Part shown: positions 1-6,042 of the stretch, piece by piece
Layout: every line of letters begins with the position of its first letter
Position numbering within the stretch: position 1 is the stretch's first letter
Assembly: GCA_000437595.1 (NCBI GenBank)
Contig: FR899846.1
Span: 11,460 to 31,916 of the forward strand
DNA length: 20,457 bases
Direction: 5' to 3'
From: Faecalibacterium sp. CAG:74
Lineage (GTDB): Bacteria; Bacillota; Clostridia; Christensenellales; Aristaeellaceae
Program-made: the position numbers and the translations under genes
The notes under the pieces: generated by a model
The model's database searches: none
What the model saw: the letters and a program-made list of their open reading frames with translations, nothing else
Told to the model about the DNA's origin: nothing

Positions 1-1680
1 ATTCCCGGCGCGGATGCGGATTTGGAACTGCCCTCTTCCTTCACCATGACGGCGCATGTGGATCATGCCGACCTGAACTGGATGATGACGATTGCGACAG
101 CGCAGCCCGTGAAGGTGCTGACCGACGCGCTCTCCGACCACGCGGCGGACGCGCACACCCTCGTCAGCGACCTGACGGCGGGGCTGAACGCGCTGGCGGA
201 CGGCTCGGACATTCCCGAAAGCAACGAAGACATTCACGAACTGCTGACCGCGCTGAACACGCTCTTTGACGGCGCGGCGCAGCTCAAAGACGGCTCCATC
301 ACCCTGCTGGACGGCGTAAAGGCGCTCAAAGACGGCTTGGATACGCTAAGCAGCAACAGCACTGCGCTCAACGACGGCGCGGCGCAGCTGTTTGCCGCTG
401 TGCTGGATACCGCGAACACGCAGCTGGCCGCCGCGGGGCTGGATGCGCTGAGCATCGAAGTGCCGACGCTGACCGCCAGCAACTACGCAGCCGTGCTGGA
501 CGACCTGATTGCCCAGCTTGACCCCGCTGTCATTGACAAGACCATCGAGGATTTGGCGAAGGCGCAGGTGCGCGAGGCAGTCATGGCGCAGGAGGACAAG
601 GTTCGCGAGGCCGTGACCGAAGTGGTGCGCGGTCAGGTGCGTGACGCGGTTGTCGCGCAGGAAGAAACCATCCGCGCCGCTGTGACCGACGTAGTGAAGG
701 AACAGGTGCGTCAGGCAGTTGCGGCACAGGAAGACACCATTCGCGCGGCAGTGACGCAGGCGGTTCAGGCGCAGGTGCAGGACGCGGTTCAAGCGCAGGA
801 GGACACCATCCGCGCCGGCGTGACGCAGGCGGTTCAAGCGCAAGTGCTGGAGGGCGTGCTGGCGCAGGCAGGTCTCAATATGACGGCGCAGCAGTATCAG
901 GACGCGGTTGCGGCGGGTCAGGTGCCGGACGCGCAGCAGAAGCAGATCAGCGCGGCGGTTGACCAGATGATGGCGTCCGATGACATCAAGGCGAAAATCG
1001 AAGCGGCTGTGACCGAGCAGAAAAACCAGCTGGTCGCGCAGAACATGGCGACGGACGGCATCAAGGCAAAGATTGAATCCGCCGTCGCTGAGCAAGAAAA
1101 TCAGCTGATTGCCCAGAGCATGGCATCGGGTGACATCAAGGCGAAGATTGAATCCGTCGTCGCCGAACAGGAAGACAAGCTGGTGGAAGAGAATTTCGCA
1201 TCCGCCGATGTGCAGGCGAAGCTGGAAGCCGCTGTGACCGAGCAGATTGACAAGCTGGTGGAAGAGAACTACGCCAGCGAGGACGTGCAGAACACCGTGG
1301 CGGAAAAGAAGGCGACCATTGCCGCAGCGGTGGATTCGCTCAAGCGCCTGAAGGAGCAGCTGGCATCCGTGGAGACGTTCGTGAACGGCCTGAAGGCGTA
1401 CACCGACGGCGTGGCGCAGGCGGGCAACGGTGCGTCCCAGCTCTACGATGGCGCAAACACGCTGTCGGACGGCATGACGGAACTCTCCGACGGTTTGGCG
1501 GAACTCAAGGCGAAGCTGACCGAAGAAGGGCTTGACCTGCTGAGCGGCGACGTGCAGAAGGCGCTTAACCTCTTCGACAACCTCGAAAGCCAGATGGCGA
1601 ATGTGCCGAGCTTCGACCTCGTGGCGGACGGCATGGAACACGACATGCTGCTGATTATCCGCACGGACTTGCAGAAATAA
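1..1680 (+). CDS. Secreted-type coiled-coil/heptad-repeat protein, 5'-truncated by window edge
   Basis: The frame is open from base 1, so the true start lies outside the window; the TTG at 22 is only the first internal start-like codon. The visible part starts with a short beta-like segment (DLELPSSFTMTAHVDHADLNW) of a kind seen N-terminal to heptad repeats in clostridial surface proteins. It then has xxxLxxG-type heptads (LFDGAAQLKDG, LLDGVKALKDG) like those of YhgE/Pip-family proteins. Next come about four 23-residue repeats (QVRxAVxAQEDTIRAAVT...), about four 25-residue repeats (IKAKIExAVxEQ...), and heptads again near the end (LYDGANTLSDGMTELSDGL). No membrane segment or sorting signal is visible at the C-terminus. 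Likely an extended helical extracellular or membrane-anchored protein; function unknown. It ends in TAA just before a strong terminator. Confidence 0.75.
   Translation: MPGADADLELPSSFTMTAHVDHADLNWMMTIATAQPVKVLTDALSDHAADAHTLVSDLTAGLNALADGSDIPESNEDIHELLTALNTLFDGAAQLKDGSITLLDGVKALKDGLDTLSSNSTALNDGAAQLFAAVLDTANTQLAAAGLDALSIEVPTLTASNYAAVLDDLIAQLDPAVIDKTIEDLAKAQVREAVMAQEDKVREAVTEVVRGQVRDAVVAQEETIRAAVTDVVKEQVRQAVAAQEDTIRAAVTQAVQAQVQDAVQAQEDTIRAGVTQAVQAQVLEGVLAQAGLNMTAQQYQDAVAAGQVPDAQQKQISAAVDQMMASDDIKAKIEAAVTEQKNQLVAQNMATDGIKAKIESAVAEQENQLIAQSMASGDIKAKIESVVAEQEDKLVEENFASADVQAKLEAAVTEQIDKLVEENYASEDVQNTVAEKKATIAAAVDSLKRLKEQLASVETFVNGLKAYTDGVAQAGNGASQLYDGANTLSDGMTELSDGLAELKAKLTEEGLDLLSGDVQKALNLFDNLESQMANVPSFDLVADGMEHDMLLIIRTDLQK
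565..870 (+). repeat. Tandem 69-bp coding repeat (23 residues, about 4 copies)
   Basis: Successive units start with QVREAV, QVRDAV, QVRQAV, QVQDAV and a partial QVLEGV. Each unit carries AQEDTIRAAVT-like sequence, which gives a regular amphipathic helix. The third and fourth units are the most alike (both have AQEDTIRA and TQAVQA), which suggests recent duplication. Confidence 0.75.
985..1290 (+). repeat. Tandem 75-bp coding repeat (25 residues, about 4 copies)
   Basis: Units start IKAKIEAAV, IKAKIESAV, IKAKIESVV and VQAKLEAAV, each followed by EQ(x)4L and a short M/F/Y-A-S/T linker. The repeat is distinct in length and sequence from the 23-residue set just upstream, so the protein carries two independently expanded helical repeat families. 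Confidence 0.75.
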
Positions 1681-1692
1681 GCGCAAAGAAAA

Positions 1693-1740
1693 GGAACCCG
1701 TTTCCCCTGCTGAAAAGCGAGGATTCGGGTTCCCTTTTTT
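1693..1740. terminator. Bidirectional rho-independent terminator between convergent genes
   Basis: The arms GGAACCCG (1693-1700) and CGGGTTCC (1726-1733) pair perfectly and are followed by CTTTTTT on the plus strand. On the minus strand the hairpin is followed by a T-rich run (CCTTTTCTTT). It sits 12 nt after the plus-strand stop and abuts the stop of the minus-strand gene at 1739. Confidence 0.85.
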
Positions 1741-2038
1741 ATGCGTCTTTCTTGCTTTCCGTGTTTGCGCGAATTGCGTGGGTGTCCTCCACCAGCTGAC
1801 CAAAGCCGTAGAGCAGGAACGAGCCAATCCACGAGACCAGCACACCGACGATGATGGTCATGATGCCCGCGACAACGCCTGCGCCGCTATTAGCCCGCAC
1901 AAACTCGCCGTTCAGCCGATACGTCATGGATGAGCCGCCAGCCATGAGGGCAAGCCCCGTGATGACCCAGCAGATGATGCCAATCCAGCAGAGCACCTTC
2001 GCCAGCACCTGAATCTTGTGACCGATGTTATTGAACAT
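1739..2038 (-). CDS. Small two-helix membrane protein
   Basis: This is a 99-residue protein of unknown function. Two hydrophobic segments are clear: about residues 11-33 (VLAKVLCWIGIICWVITGLAL) and 52-77 (AGVVAGIMTIIVGVLVSWIGSFLLYG), joined by a short polar loop. The tail is polar and charged. The start is well supported: AAGGAGG lies 9 nt before the ATG, and a near-consensus promoter lies upstream. Small proteins with this two-helix plan occur widely in Clostridia, usually annotated as hypothetical. It stands alone between two terminators, so it is probably monocistronic. Confidence 0.8.
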   Translation of the reverse strand: MFNNIGHKIQVLAKVLCWIGIICWVITGLALMAGGSSMTYRLNGEFVRANSGAGVVAGIMTIIVGVLVSWIGSFLLYGFGQLVEDTHAIRANTESKKDA

Positions 2039-2079
2039 GAAAAAAAGCCTCCTTTTTCGCGCCTTTTCGTCGCAATTTT

Positions 2080-2108
2080 AGTATATGCATCTGTCTGTTT
2101 TTTGTCAA
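2080..2108 (-). promoter_or_regulatory. Sigma-A-type promoter for the two-helix membrane gene
   Basis: On the minus strand TTGACA (2103-2108) is separated by 17 nt from TATACT (2080-2085). Transcription would start about 35 nt before the ATG at 2038. Confidence 0.85.
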
Positions 2109-2117
2109 GCACAAAGC

Positions 2118-2153
2118 ACAAAAAACGCGTCCACAGGTGCAAGCTGTGGACGC
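2118..2153 (-). terminator. Rho-independent terminator of the 2177-2770 gene
   Basis: On the minus strand GCGTCCACAG pairs with CTGTGGACGC (10 bp, no mismatch, 7-nt loop) and runs into GTTTTTT. It begins 23 nt after the stop of the gene at 2177 and lies just upstream of the next promoter. Confidence 0.9.
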
Positions 2154-2176
2154 AGGAAGGGAGAGTAAGTTGTGTG

Positions 2177-2770
2177 TCAGGCTTTTGTACAGTAATCCTT
2201 GTACCACAGGAACGCGGGCTGGTAGGTGATGGCGGATTCCTCGCAGTCCATGCAGAAGCGGCGAATCGCCTTCTTCTGCGCCGCCGTGAGGGGCAGCGTC
2301 TGCGCCGTCCGCGCGCCTTGAATCACCCACCGTGCCTCCGCCGCATCCGACGCCTCCAGCAGCATCTTCATGCCGACTTTCCCCAGCGGAATCGCCATCG
2401 TTTCCAGAAAGCCGCCGTCCGTGTCGCCGCGCATGGTGTACTGCTGCACGTTGTCGGGCAGAATCGCGTACGTCGTATCCCCCGTGCGCAGCTCCATCCG
2501 GCGCACCTGAAACAGCATTCCCTCGCTGTACACGGACAGCATCACCCGCGGAAGCGCCTCAATTTCGCCGCCGCGCGGACGAATGCGCACGTCCAGCGAC
2601 AGCACCACGCTGCCGTCGTCGCTCGTCACCTCGCACTGTTCCGCTTCATAGCAGCGCTCATTGCGGCGGAAGTTTTCGGCATAGGTGTAGCCCGTGTGGT
2701 CGAAAGCGGAAAGGTTCAGCGGCGGCGCCTCGTTCGGGAAGCGCTGGTAGAAGGATACGATGGTGGGCAT
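2177..2770 (-). CDS. Hypothetical protein, 197 residues
   Basis: I do not recognise the family. The protein is soluble in appearance, with no signal peptide or membrane segment. It is rich in beta-prone stretches (SVVLSLDVRIRPR, RVMLSVYSEGMLFQVRRMELRTG) followed by a helical C-terminal third (LPLTAAQKKAIRRFCMDCEESAI) with two cysteines. The ATG at 2770 is chosen over the one at 2824 because CCAAGGAGGC lies directly before it, while the upstream extension is lysine-rich and has no ribosome site. A strong terminator follows. Possibly co-transcribed with the small membrane genes upstream (111-nt gap). Confidence 0.75.
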   Translation of the reverse strand: MPTIVSFYQRFPNEAPPLNLSAFDHTGYTYAENFRRNERCYEAEQCEVTSDDGSVVLSLDVRIRPRGGEIEALPRVMLSVYSEGMLFQVRRMELRTGDTTYAILPDNVQQYTMRGDTDGGFLETMAIPLGKVGMKMLLEASDAAEARWVIQGARTAQTLPLTAAQKKAIRRFCMDCEESAITYQPAFLWYKDYCTKA

Positions 2771-2881
2771 GGTAAAGCCTCCTTGGGGTAAATGTTTTTT
2801 GTTCTTGTTTCTAATTGCAGCCATTATGGACTAAGCTGCTTCTCGCGTAGTCATATAGGAAGGATATTCTCTTCGGGATTA

Positions 2882-3010
2882 TCATCGCCAGTTATACCCC
2901 AAAGAGTAACCGAAAGAGTAACTATCCGAGCATACGTCCGCCAGAGCCCCCAGAATCAGCAAAATAGCCAGAATAATCCCCATGATTTTAGCAAACTTTC
3001 CACTTTCCAT
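2882..3010 (-). CDS. 42-residue single-span membrane peptide
   Basis: This short ORF encodes a lysine-containing N-terminus, a hydrophobic span (residues 9-24, IMGIILAILLILGALA) and a polar tail rich in Tyr, Ser and Gly. GAGAGGAT sits at ribosome-site distance before the ATG, and the ORF begins 20 nt after the stop of the 3030-3305 gene, so the two are probably translated from one message. It could be a membrane-inserted small protein or a cleaved lipid-independent signal peptide product. No family is recognised. Confidence 0.55.
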   Translation of the reverse strand: MESGKFAKIMGIILAILLILGALADVCSDSYSFGYSLGYNWR

Positions 3011-3029
3011 ATGCTATCCTCTCAATTAT

Positions 3030-3305
3030 CTATCCGTCGATTTCTTCCTCCACGCCCAGACAGACGTCGTATCTGTTGAAGCGCAGGGCGATTTGGTAAC
3101 GTCCGCTCACCCAGCGGCGGATGGTGTCCTCCCCGCACGGGGTGAAGCTCGTCGGTGCGGCCTTCGCAATCTGTTGAACCTCCCAGTACGTCAGGCCGCG
3201 GTAAACAGGTACGCTTCTCATCCGCTGGCAGAGGCTCGTCTGCGTTCCGCTCAGCGCGGTCAGCAGCAGCGCGATGCCCACCAGCAACCATCCCCAGTAC
3301 GTCAT
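3030..3305 (-). CDS. Small exported or membrane-anchored hypothetical protein, 91 residues
   Basis: The ATG at 3305 follows GGGAGGAAC and starts with a hydrophobic segment (residues 4-18, WGWLLVGIALLLTAL), so a signal anchor or signal peptide is likely. The rest (VYRGLTYWEVQQIAKAAPTSFTPCGEDTIRRWVSGRYQIALRFNRYDVCLGVEEEIDG) is a compact mixed domain with three cysteines that I do not recognise. The ORF can be extended to 3374, but the extension overlaps the promoter and lacks a ribosome site. The gene ends with TAG, which shows that TAG is a normal stop in this genome. The 42-residue peptide gene follows 20 nt downstream. Confidence 0.65.
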   Translation of the reverse strand: MTYWGWLLVGIALLLTALSGTQTSLCQRMRSVPVYRGLTYWEVQQIAKAAPTSFTPCGEDTIRRWVSGRYQIALRFNRYDVCLGVEEEIDG

Positions 3306-3339
3306 GTTCCTCCCTTCTTTGTCGCTTGGTTCTGTCTGC

Positions 3340-3368
3340 ATTGTAGCGCCGCACCCCTCAAATGTCAC
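3340..3368 (-). promoter_or_regulatory. Promoter of the small membrane gene pair
   Basis: On the minus strand GTGACA (3363-3368) is spaced 17 nt from TACAAT (3340-3345), with the ATG 35 nt downstream of the -10 box. Confidence 0.65.
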
Positions 3369-3450
3369 GCTCACGATGTTTACATTCGCCCGATATCGCG
3401 CTCAAAACGTGTACATTTGTGTTTTATCGCGCTTTTTTCCGCCAAAACGC

Positions 3451-3477
3451 AAAAAAATCGCCCCCGAAGGGACGATT
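3451..3477 (-). terminator. UUCG-loop terminator after the XRE/membrane locus
   Basis: On the minus strand AATCGTCCC and GGGGCGATT form a 9-bp stem closed by a TTCG tetraloop, followed by a run of T. It starts 16 nt after the stop at 3493. Confidence 0.9.
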
Positions 3478-3492
3478 CTTGCGAACAAGCGT

Positions 3493-3987
3493 TCAGTTTT
3501 CTGATTCTGGCGGAAACTCGTGAATCAGGTCGATGCTGATAGAAAATTTCAGCTCGTGACCGTTCGCATCCGTGCCGGAGATGATGAACACGCCGCGATC
3601 GACATTCAGTCTGTCTGTTCCGCAGTACAAATCCAGCGGCATTTCGCCCTTGACGAGCGCGTCGCTCTCCATCCACTTGCGCATGTATTCGTAATCAATG
3701 GCAGGCACCGAACCGATTAGTTTGTCACCCTCATACCATTTCGCCTGCGCATAGGTCGGCGTGAACGGCACGTCGCTGACATTCGTGCTGTAAAAGTGAA
3801 TCATCCAGCCGACAAACCCGTCGTCTTCTTTCATCATGTACGCATTTTCCGGCGGATAGGACAGTTCGATTTGCGCCTGCGCCTTGGGCAGCATCGGCAG
3901 CACAATGCCGACAACCGCCGCCACGATGATGACGACTGCCGCGCAGATGACCGCGATTCGCTTGCGCTGATTGGGCTGCTTCGGCTG
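3493..3987 (-). pseudogene. Membrane and extracellular half of the XRE gene, separated by an in-frame TAG
   Basis: Directly after the TAG at 3988-3990 the same frame stays open for 164 codons: a polar basic stretch (QPKQPNQRKR), a strong membrane helix (IAVICAAVVIIVAAVVGIVLPM), then an extracytoplasmic domain of about 130 residues with a beta-rich look (GFVGWMIHFYSTNVSDVPFTPTYAQAKWYEGDKLIGSVPAIDYEYM). The only start codons left (the first GTG is at 3924) lie inside the membrane helix and have no ribosome site, so it is unlikely to be made independently. Helix-turn-helix, one membrane helix and an outer domain in one chain is a common Firmicutes plan, so I read this as the second half of one gene broken by a nonsense codon, or made only by readthrough. 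The outer domain is not recognised. Confidence 0.75.
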
Positions 3988-4284
3988 CTACGGCGGATTA
4001 ACAAACCGACCGTCGGTTTGTTCCTGTGTTTCCTGTACCGGCTCCTGCACCGTCGGTACGGCTTCAGGCGGCTGGACTGCCGCGTCTTCCGCCGCTTCAT
4101 CCGCCAGAAAGTTCACATCCAGCACCTTCGACAACTGCGCCGCCGTCGCCACGTCCGGCATGGCGCGCCCGTTCTCCCAGTGCGACACCGTCTGCCGCGA
4201 CACGTTGACCAGCTGCGCCAGTGTGTCCTGCGTCATGCCCTTTGTCTTGCGTGCCTGCATGATTTTTTCGCCTATGTTTTCCAT
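3988..4284 (-). CDS. XRE-family helix-turn-helix regulator (N-terminal half of a split membrane-bound regulator)
   Basis: This 98-residue protein has a complete XRE/Cro-C1 HTH in residues 3-58: IGEKIMQARKTKGMTQDTLAQLVNVSRQTVSHWENGRAMPD is close to the family consensus. An acidic, Pro/Gln-rich linker (EAVPTVQEPVQETQEQTDGRFVNPP) then ends at TAG, and the same frame continues into a membrane helix. As it stands it encodes a soluble DNA-binding protein. The ATG at 4284 follows a run of nine G on the coding strand, which serves as the ribosome site. The promoter is perfect consensus and an inverted repeat overlaps its -10 box, which fits autoregulation. Target genes are unknown. Confidence 0.85.
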   Translation of the reverse strand: MENIGEKIMQARKTKGMTQDTLAQLVNVSRQTVSHWENGRAMPDVATAAQLSKVLDVNFLADEAAEDAAVQPPEAVPTVQEPVQETQEQTDGRFVNPP

Positions 4285-4323
4285 ATTTTGCCCCCCCCCA
4301 CAAAAACAAACAACATATCTATT

Positions 4324-4352
4324 ATTATAACGATAATTGTCGCCTTTGTCAA
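4324..4352 (-). promoter_or_regulatory. Full-consensus sigma-A promoter with possible operator (XRE gene)
   Basis: On the minus strand TTGACA (4347-4352), 17-nt spacer, TATAAT (4324-4329): both boxes match the consensus at every position. The inverted repeat ATTAT-AACG-ATAAT (4324-4337) covers the -10 box and is a plausible site for the XRE protein itself. Confidence 0.85.
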
Positions 4353-4353
4353 T

Positions 4354-4384
4354 AAAAAAAGACCCGATTTCCGCAGAAATCAAG
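4354..4384 (-). terminator. Terminator of purC
   Basis: On the minus strand GATTTC-TGCG-GAAATC (4366-4381), extendable by G-U pairs, is followed by GGGTC and seven T. It lies between the purC stop (4433) and the -35 box of the XRE promoter. Confidence 0.7.
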
Positions 4385-4432
4385 CCTTGCAAACGATTTT
4401 TTTATCGCGGCAGACGGGCAGAAATACAGTTT

Positions 4433-5140
4433 TTATTCGCCCATCATCCTGTGCAGCAAATCCTGATACGCCTGTTCAACGCCGCCCAAATCACGGCGGA
4501 AGCGGTCGAGGTCCATCGGCTCATGCGTCCGGGCATCCCAGAAGCGCGCGGAATCAGGGCTGATTTCATCCGCAACGAGCAGTTGACCGTGGTAGCGCCC
4601 GAACTCCAGCTTAAAATCCACCAGCTCTACGCCGATTTCCGACGTGAAATCCGACAGAATTTGGTTGATTTTCCGTGCCGTCTCGATGACGTAGTTCATT
4701 TCCTCGCGCGTCGCAAGATGCAGCGCCTCAACATGCGTGATGTTGATGAGCGGGTAGTCCATCTCGCTGCCCTTCAGTTCCAGCTCGATGACGGTCGTGT
4801 CCAGCTTCGTGCCCGTCGGCAGACCGATGCGCTTCGCCAGCGACCCCGCCACGCGGTTGCGCACCTTCACGGATACCGGCAGAATCTGACATCGCTTGAC
4901 AAGGCTCTGCCGCGCGTCCAGCCGTCGCAGGTAGTGCGTCGGGATGCCGTTTTCTTCCAGCATTTTGAAGAACTGTTCGCTAATCGCATTGTTGACTTCG
5001 CCCTTGCCCAGAATCCGCCCGCGCTTCAGCCCATGAAACGCCATTGCCTCATCCTTGAAGTACACGATTGCCTGATCCGGATCGTCGGTTGCGTAAACGC
5101 GTTTGCCTTTTCCTTCCGTCAGCAGCTTGCCCAGTTCCAT
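4433..5140 (-). CDS. purC: Phosphoribosylaminoimidazole-succinocarboxamide (SAICAR) synthase
   Basis: PurC joins CAIR and aspartate with ATP to give SAICAR in de novo purine synthesis, in the cytoplasm. The 235-residue length is typical of the bacterial single-domain enzyme. Visible family marks are the nucleotide-binding N-terminus (LLTEGKGKRVYATDD, residues 6-20), YFKDEAMAFHG, VKVRNRVAGSLAKRIGL, LVDFKLEFGR, and the signature DEISPDSARFWD near residue 190. No other pur gene lies beside it, so it is not in a visible purine operon. AAGGGG lies about 12 nt before the ATG, and a promoter with TACAAT lies upstream. I saw no clear PurR box or purine riboswitch in the 124-nt leader region. Confidence 0.97.
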   Translation of the reverse strand: MELGKLLTEGKGKRVYATDDPDQAIVYFKDEAMAFHGLKRGRILGKGEVNNAISEQFFKMLEENGIPTHYLRRLDARQSLVKRCQILPVSVKVRNRVAGSLAKRIGLPTGTKLDTTVIELELKGSEMDYPLINITHVEALHLATREEMNYVIETARKINQILSDFTSEIGVELVDFKLEFGRYHGQLLVADEISPDSARFWDARTHEPMDLDRFRRDLGGVEQAYQDLLHRMMGE

Positions 5141-5190
5141 CGCGCCAGCGCCCCTTTCATTGCGTACAGATTCCTCTGCGGGTAGGGTTT

Positions 5191-5219
5191 ATTGTACCAT
5201 TTTTCGCCCCGCAGGACAA
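5191..5219 (-). promoter_or_regulatory. Promoter of purC
   Basis: On the minus strand TTGTCC (5214-5219), 17-nt spacer, TACAAT (5191-5196), about 50 nt before the purC ATG. Confidence 0.7.
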
Positions 5220-5264
5220 GGGAATTTCCGCAGCTTGCAAAAGTTTGTCGGTTTTTCACGAAAG

Positions 5265-5897
5265 TCAAGGATTTTTATCCGCACTGAAACACACCATCAG
5301 CAGCCCTTCGCGGAAGGTGACCTCCGCCATGTCCGCCGTGAACTCGTTGCTGCACCCCAGCGGATAGTGGTATGTCAGCGTCGCGCGGGTGAGCGTCCAT
5401 TTCGCGCCCGTCAGCGTCACATCCCGCACCTCCGGCGAATACGCCAGCAGCGACAGCTTCCGCCCCGGCATTTTCGGCAGATGATGCGTGCCCGGCGCAA
5501 GAATCGTCGCGCGATTCTGCCCATCCACCAGCCACGCGCGTTCGCCGCGCAGGGCGCAGTCCGCCGCGCATTGCAGGCAAGATAGCGTGTGGTCGAAGCG
5601 CCCGCCAATCGCCCCCGCGAGGATAAACTCAGTGTACCCGCGTTTGCGCCCTTCATGCAGGCAGACGACCAAATCCGTATCATCTTTTTCCGTCGGCAAG
5701 GTCAGCGTGGGCACATCCGGGCGCATTGCAGGCGGCATGGAGTCAAAATCCCCGACAACCAGCTGCGGCGTCAGCCCGAACTGCCGCGCGCACGCCCAGC
5801 CGCCATCCGCGCAAATCAGGAAATCCCCCGGCTGCGGCGCAATCCACGGCAGCTCTTCGCCCGCATACAGCGGCGTCAGGATGATGCAGCGCGGCAT
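5265..5897 (-). CDS. thiN: Thiamine pyrophosphokinase
   Basis: The enzyme transfers pyrophosphate from ATP to thiamine to make thiamine diphosphate. The 210-residue chain shows the family's acidic metal-binding motifs in order: CADGG (residues 29-33), VVGDFDS (48-53), EKDDTDL (70-76), and GAIGGRFDHTL (95-105), followed by a beta-rich C-terminal thiamine-binding half ending in FREGLLMVCFS. The ATG at 5897 is preferred because GAGGAG precedes it at good spacing; the ATG at 5930 has its purine run only about 3 nt away. It lies downstream of ispH-S1, the usual neighbourhood of translation and ribosome genes for thiN in Firmicutes. No TPP riboswitch was seen upstream. Confidence 0.93.
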   Translation of the reverse strand: MPRCIILTPLYAGEELPWIAPQPGDFLICADGGWACARQFGLTPQLVVGDFDSMPPAMRPDVPTLTLPTEKDDTDLVVCLHEGRKRGYTEFILAGAIGGRFDHTLSCLQCAADCALRGERAWLVDGQNRATILAPGTHHLPKMPGRKLSLLAYSPEVRDVTLTGAKWTLTRATLTYHYPLGCSNEFTADMAEVTFREGLLMVCFSADKNP

Positions 5898-5966
5898 AGC
5901 AGTTCTCCTCGCTTTGATGATGGTTTTCATTGCCCCTCGTCGCTTCGAGAAGCCAAAAATCCCCTT

Positions 5967-6016
5967 CAATATAATAAGAAAGCAGGAGACAAGCAGTATC
6001 CCACTTGCCTCCTGCT
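5967..6016 (-). terminator. Terminator of ispH-S1
   Basis: AGCAGGAG (5981-5988) pairs with CTCCTGCT (6009-6016), with an inner CAAG/CTTG step. On the minus strand the hairpin runs into TTTCTTATTATATT. The T-run is interrupted, so partial readthrough into thiN is possible. Confidence 0.7.
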
Positions 6017-6042
6017 GCGGGGCGAAATCAGAAATTCCGCAA

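Noticed and set aside
346..1845. Long minus-strand ORF (499 codons) opposite the repeat protein
   Set aside because: Its translation is rich in His, Arg and Leu with no domain logic, it runs through the bidirectional terminator, and it is the antisense frame of a repetitive GC-rich gene.
3988..3990. Genome-wide reassignment of TAG as a sense codon
   Set aside because: TAG ends the small gene at 3030 in a normal way, and no other recognised gene in the window contains an in-frame TAG.
5898..6042. TPP riboswitch upstream of the thiamine pyrophosphokinase gene
   Set aside because: The region holds only the ispH-S1 terminator and a ribosome site. No CUGAGA-type core or matching stems were seen.
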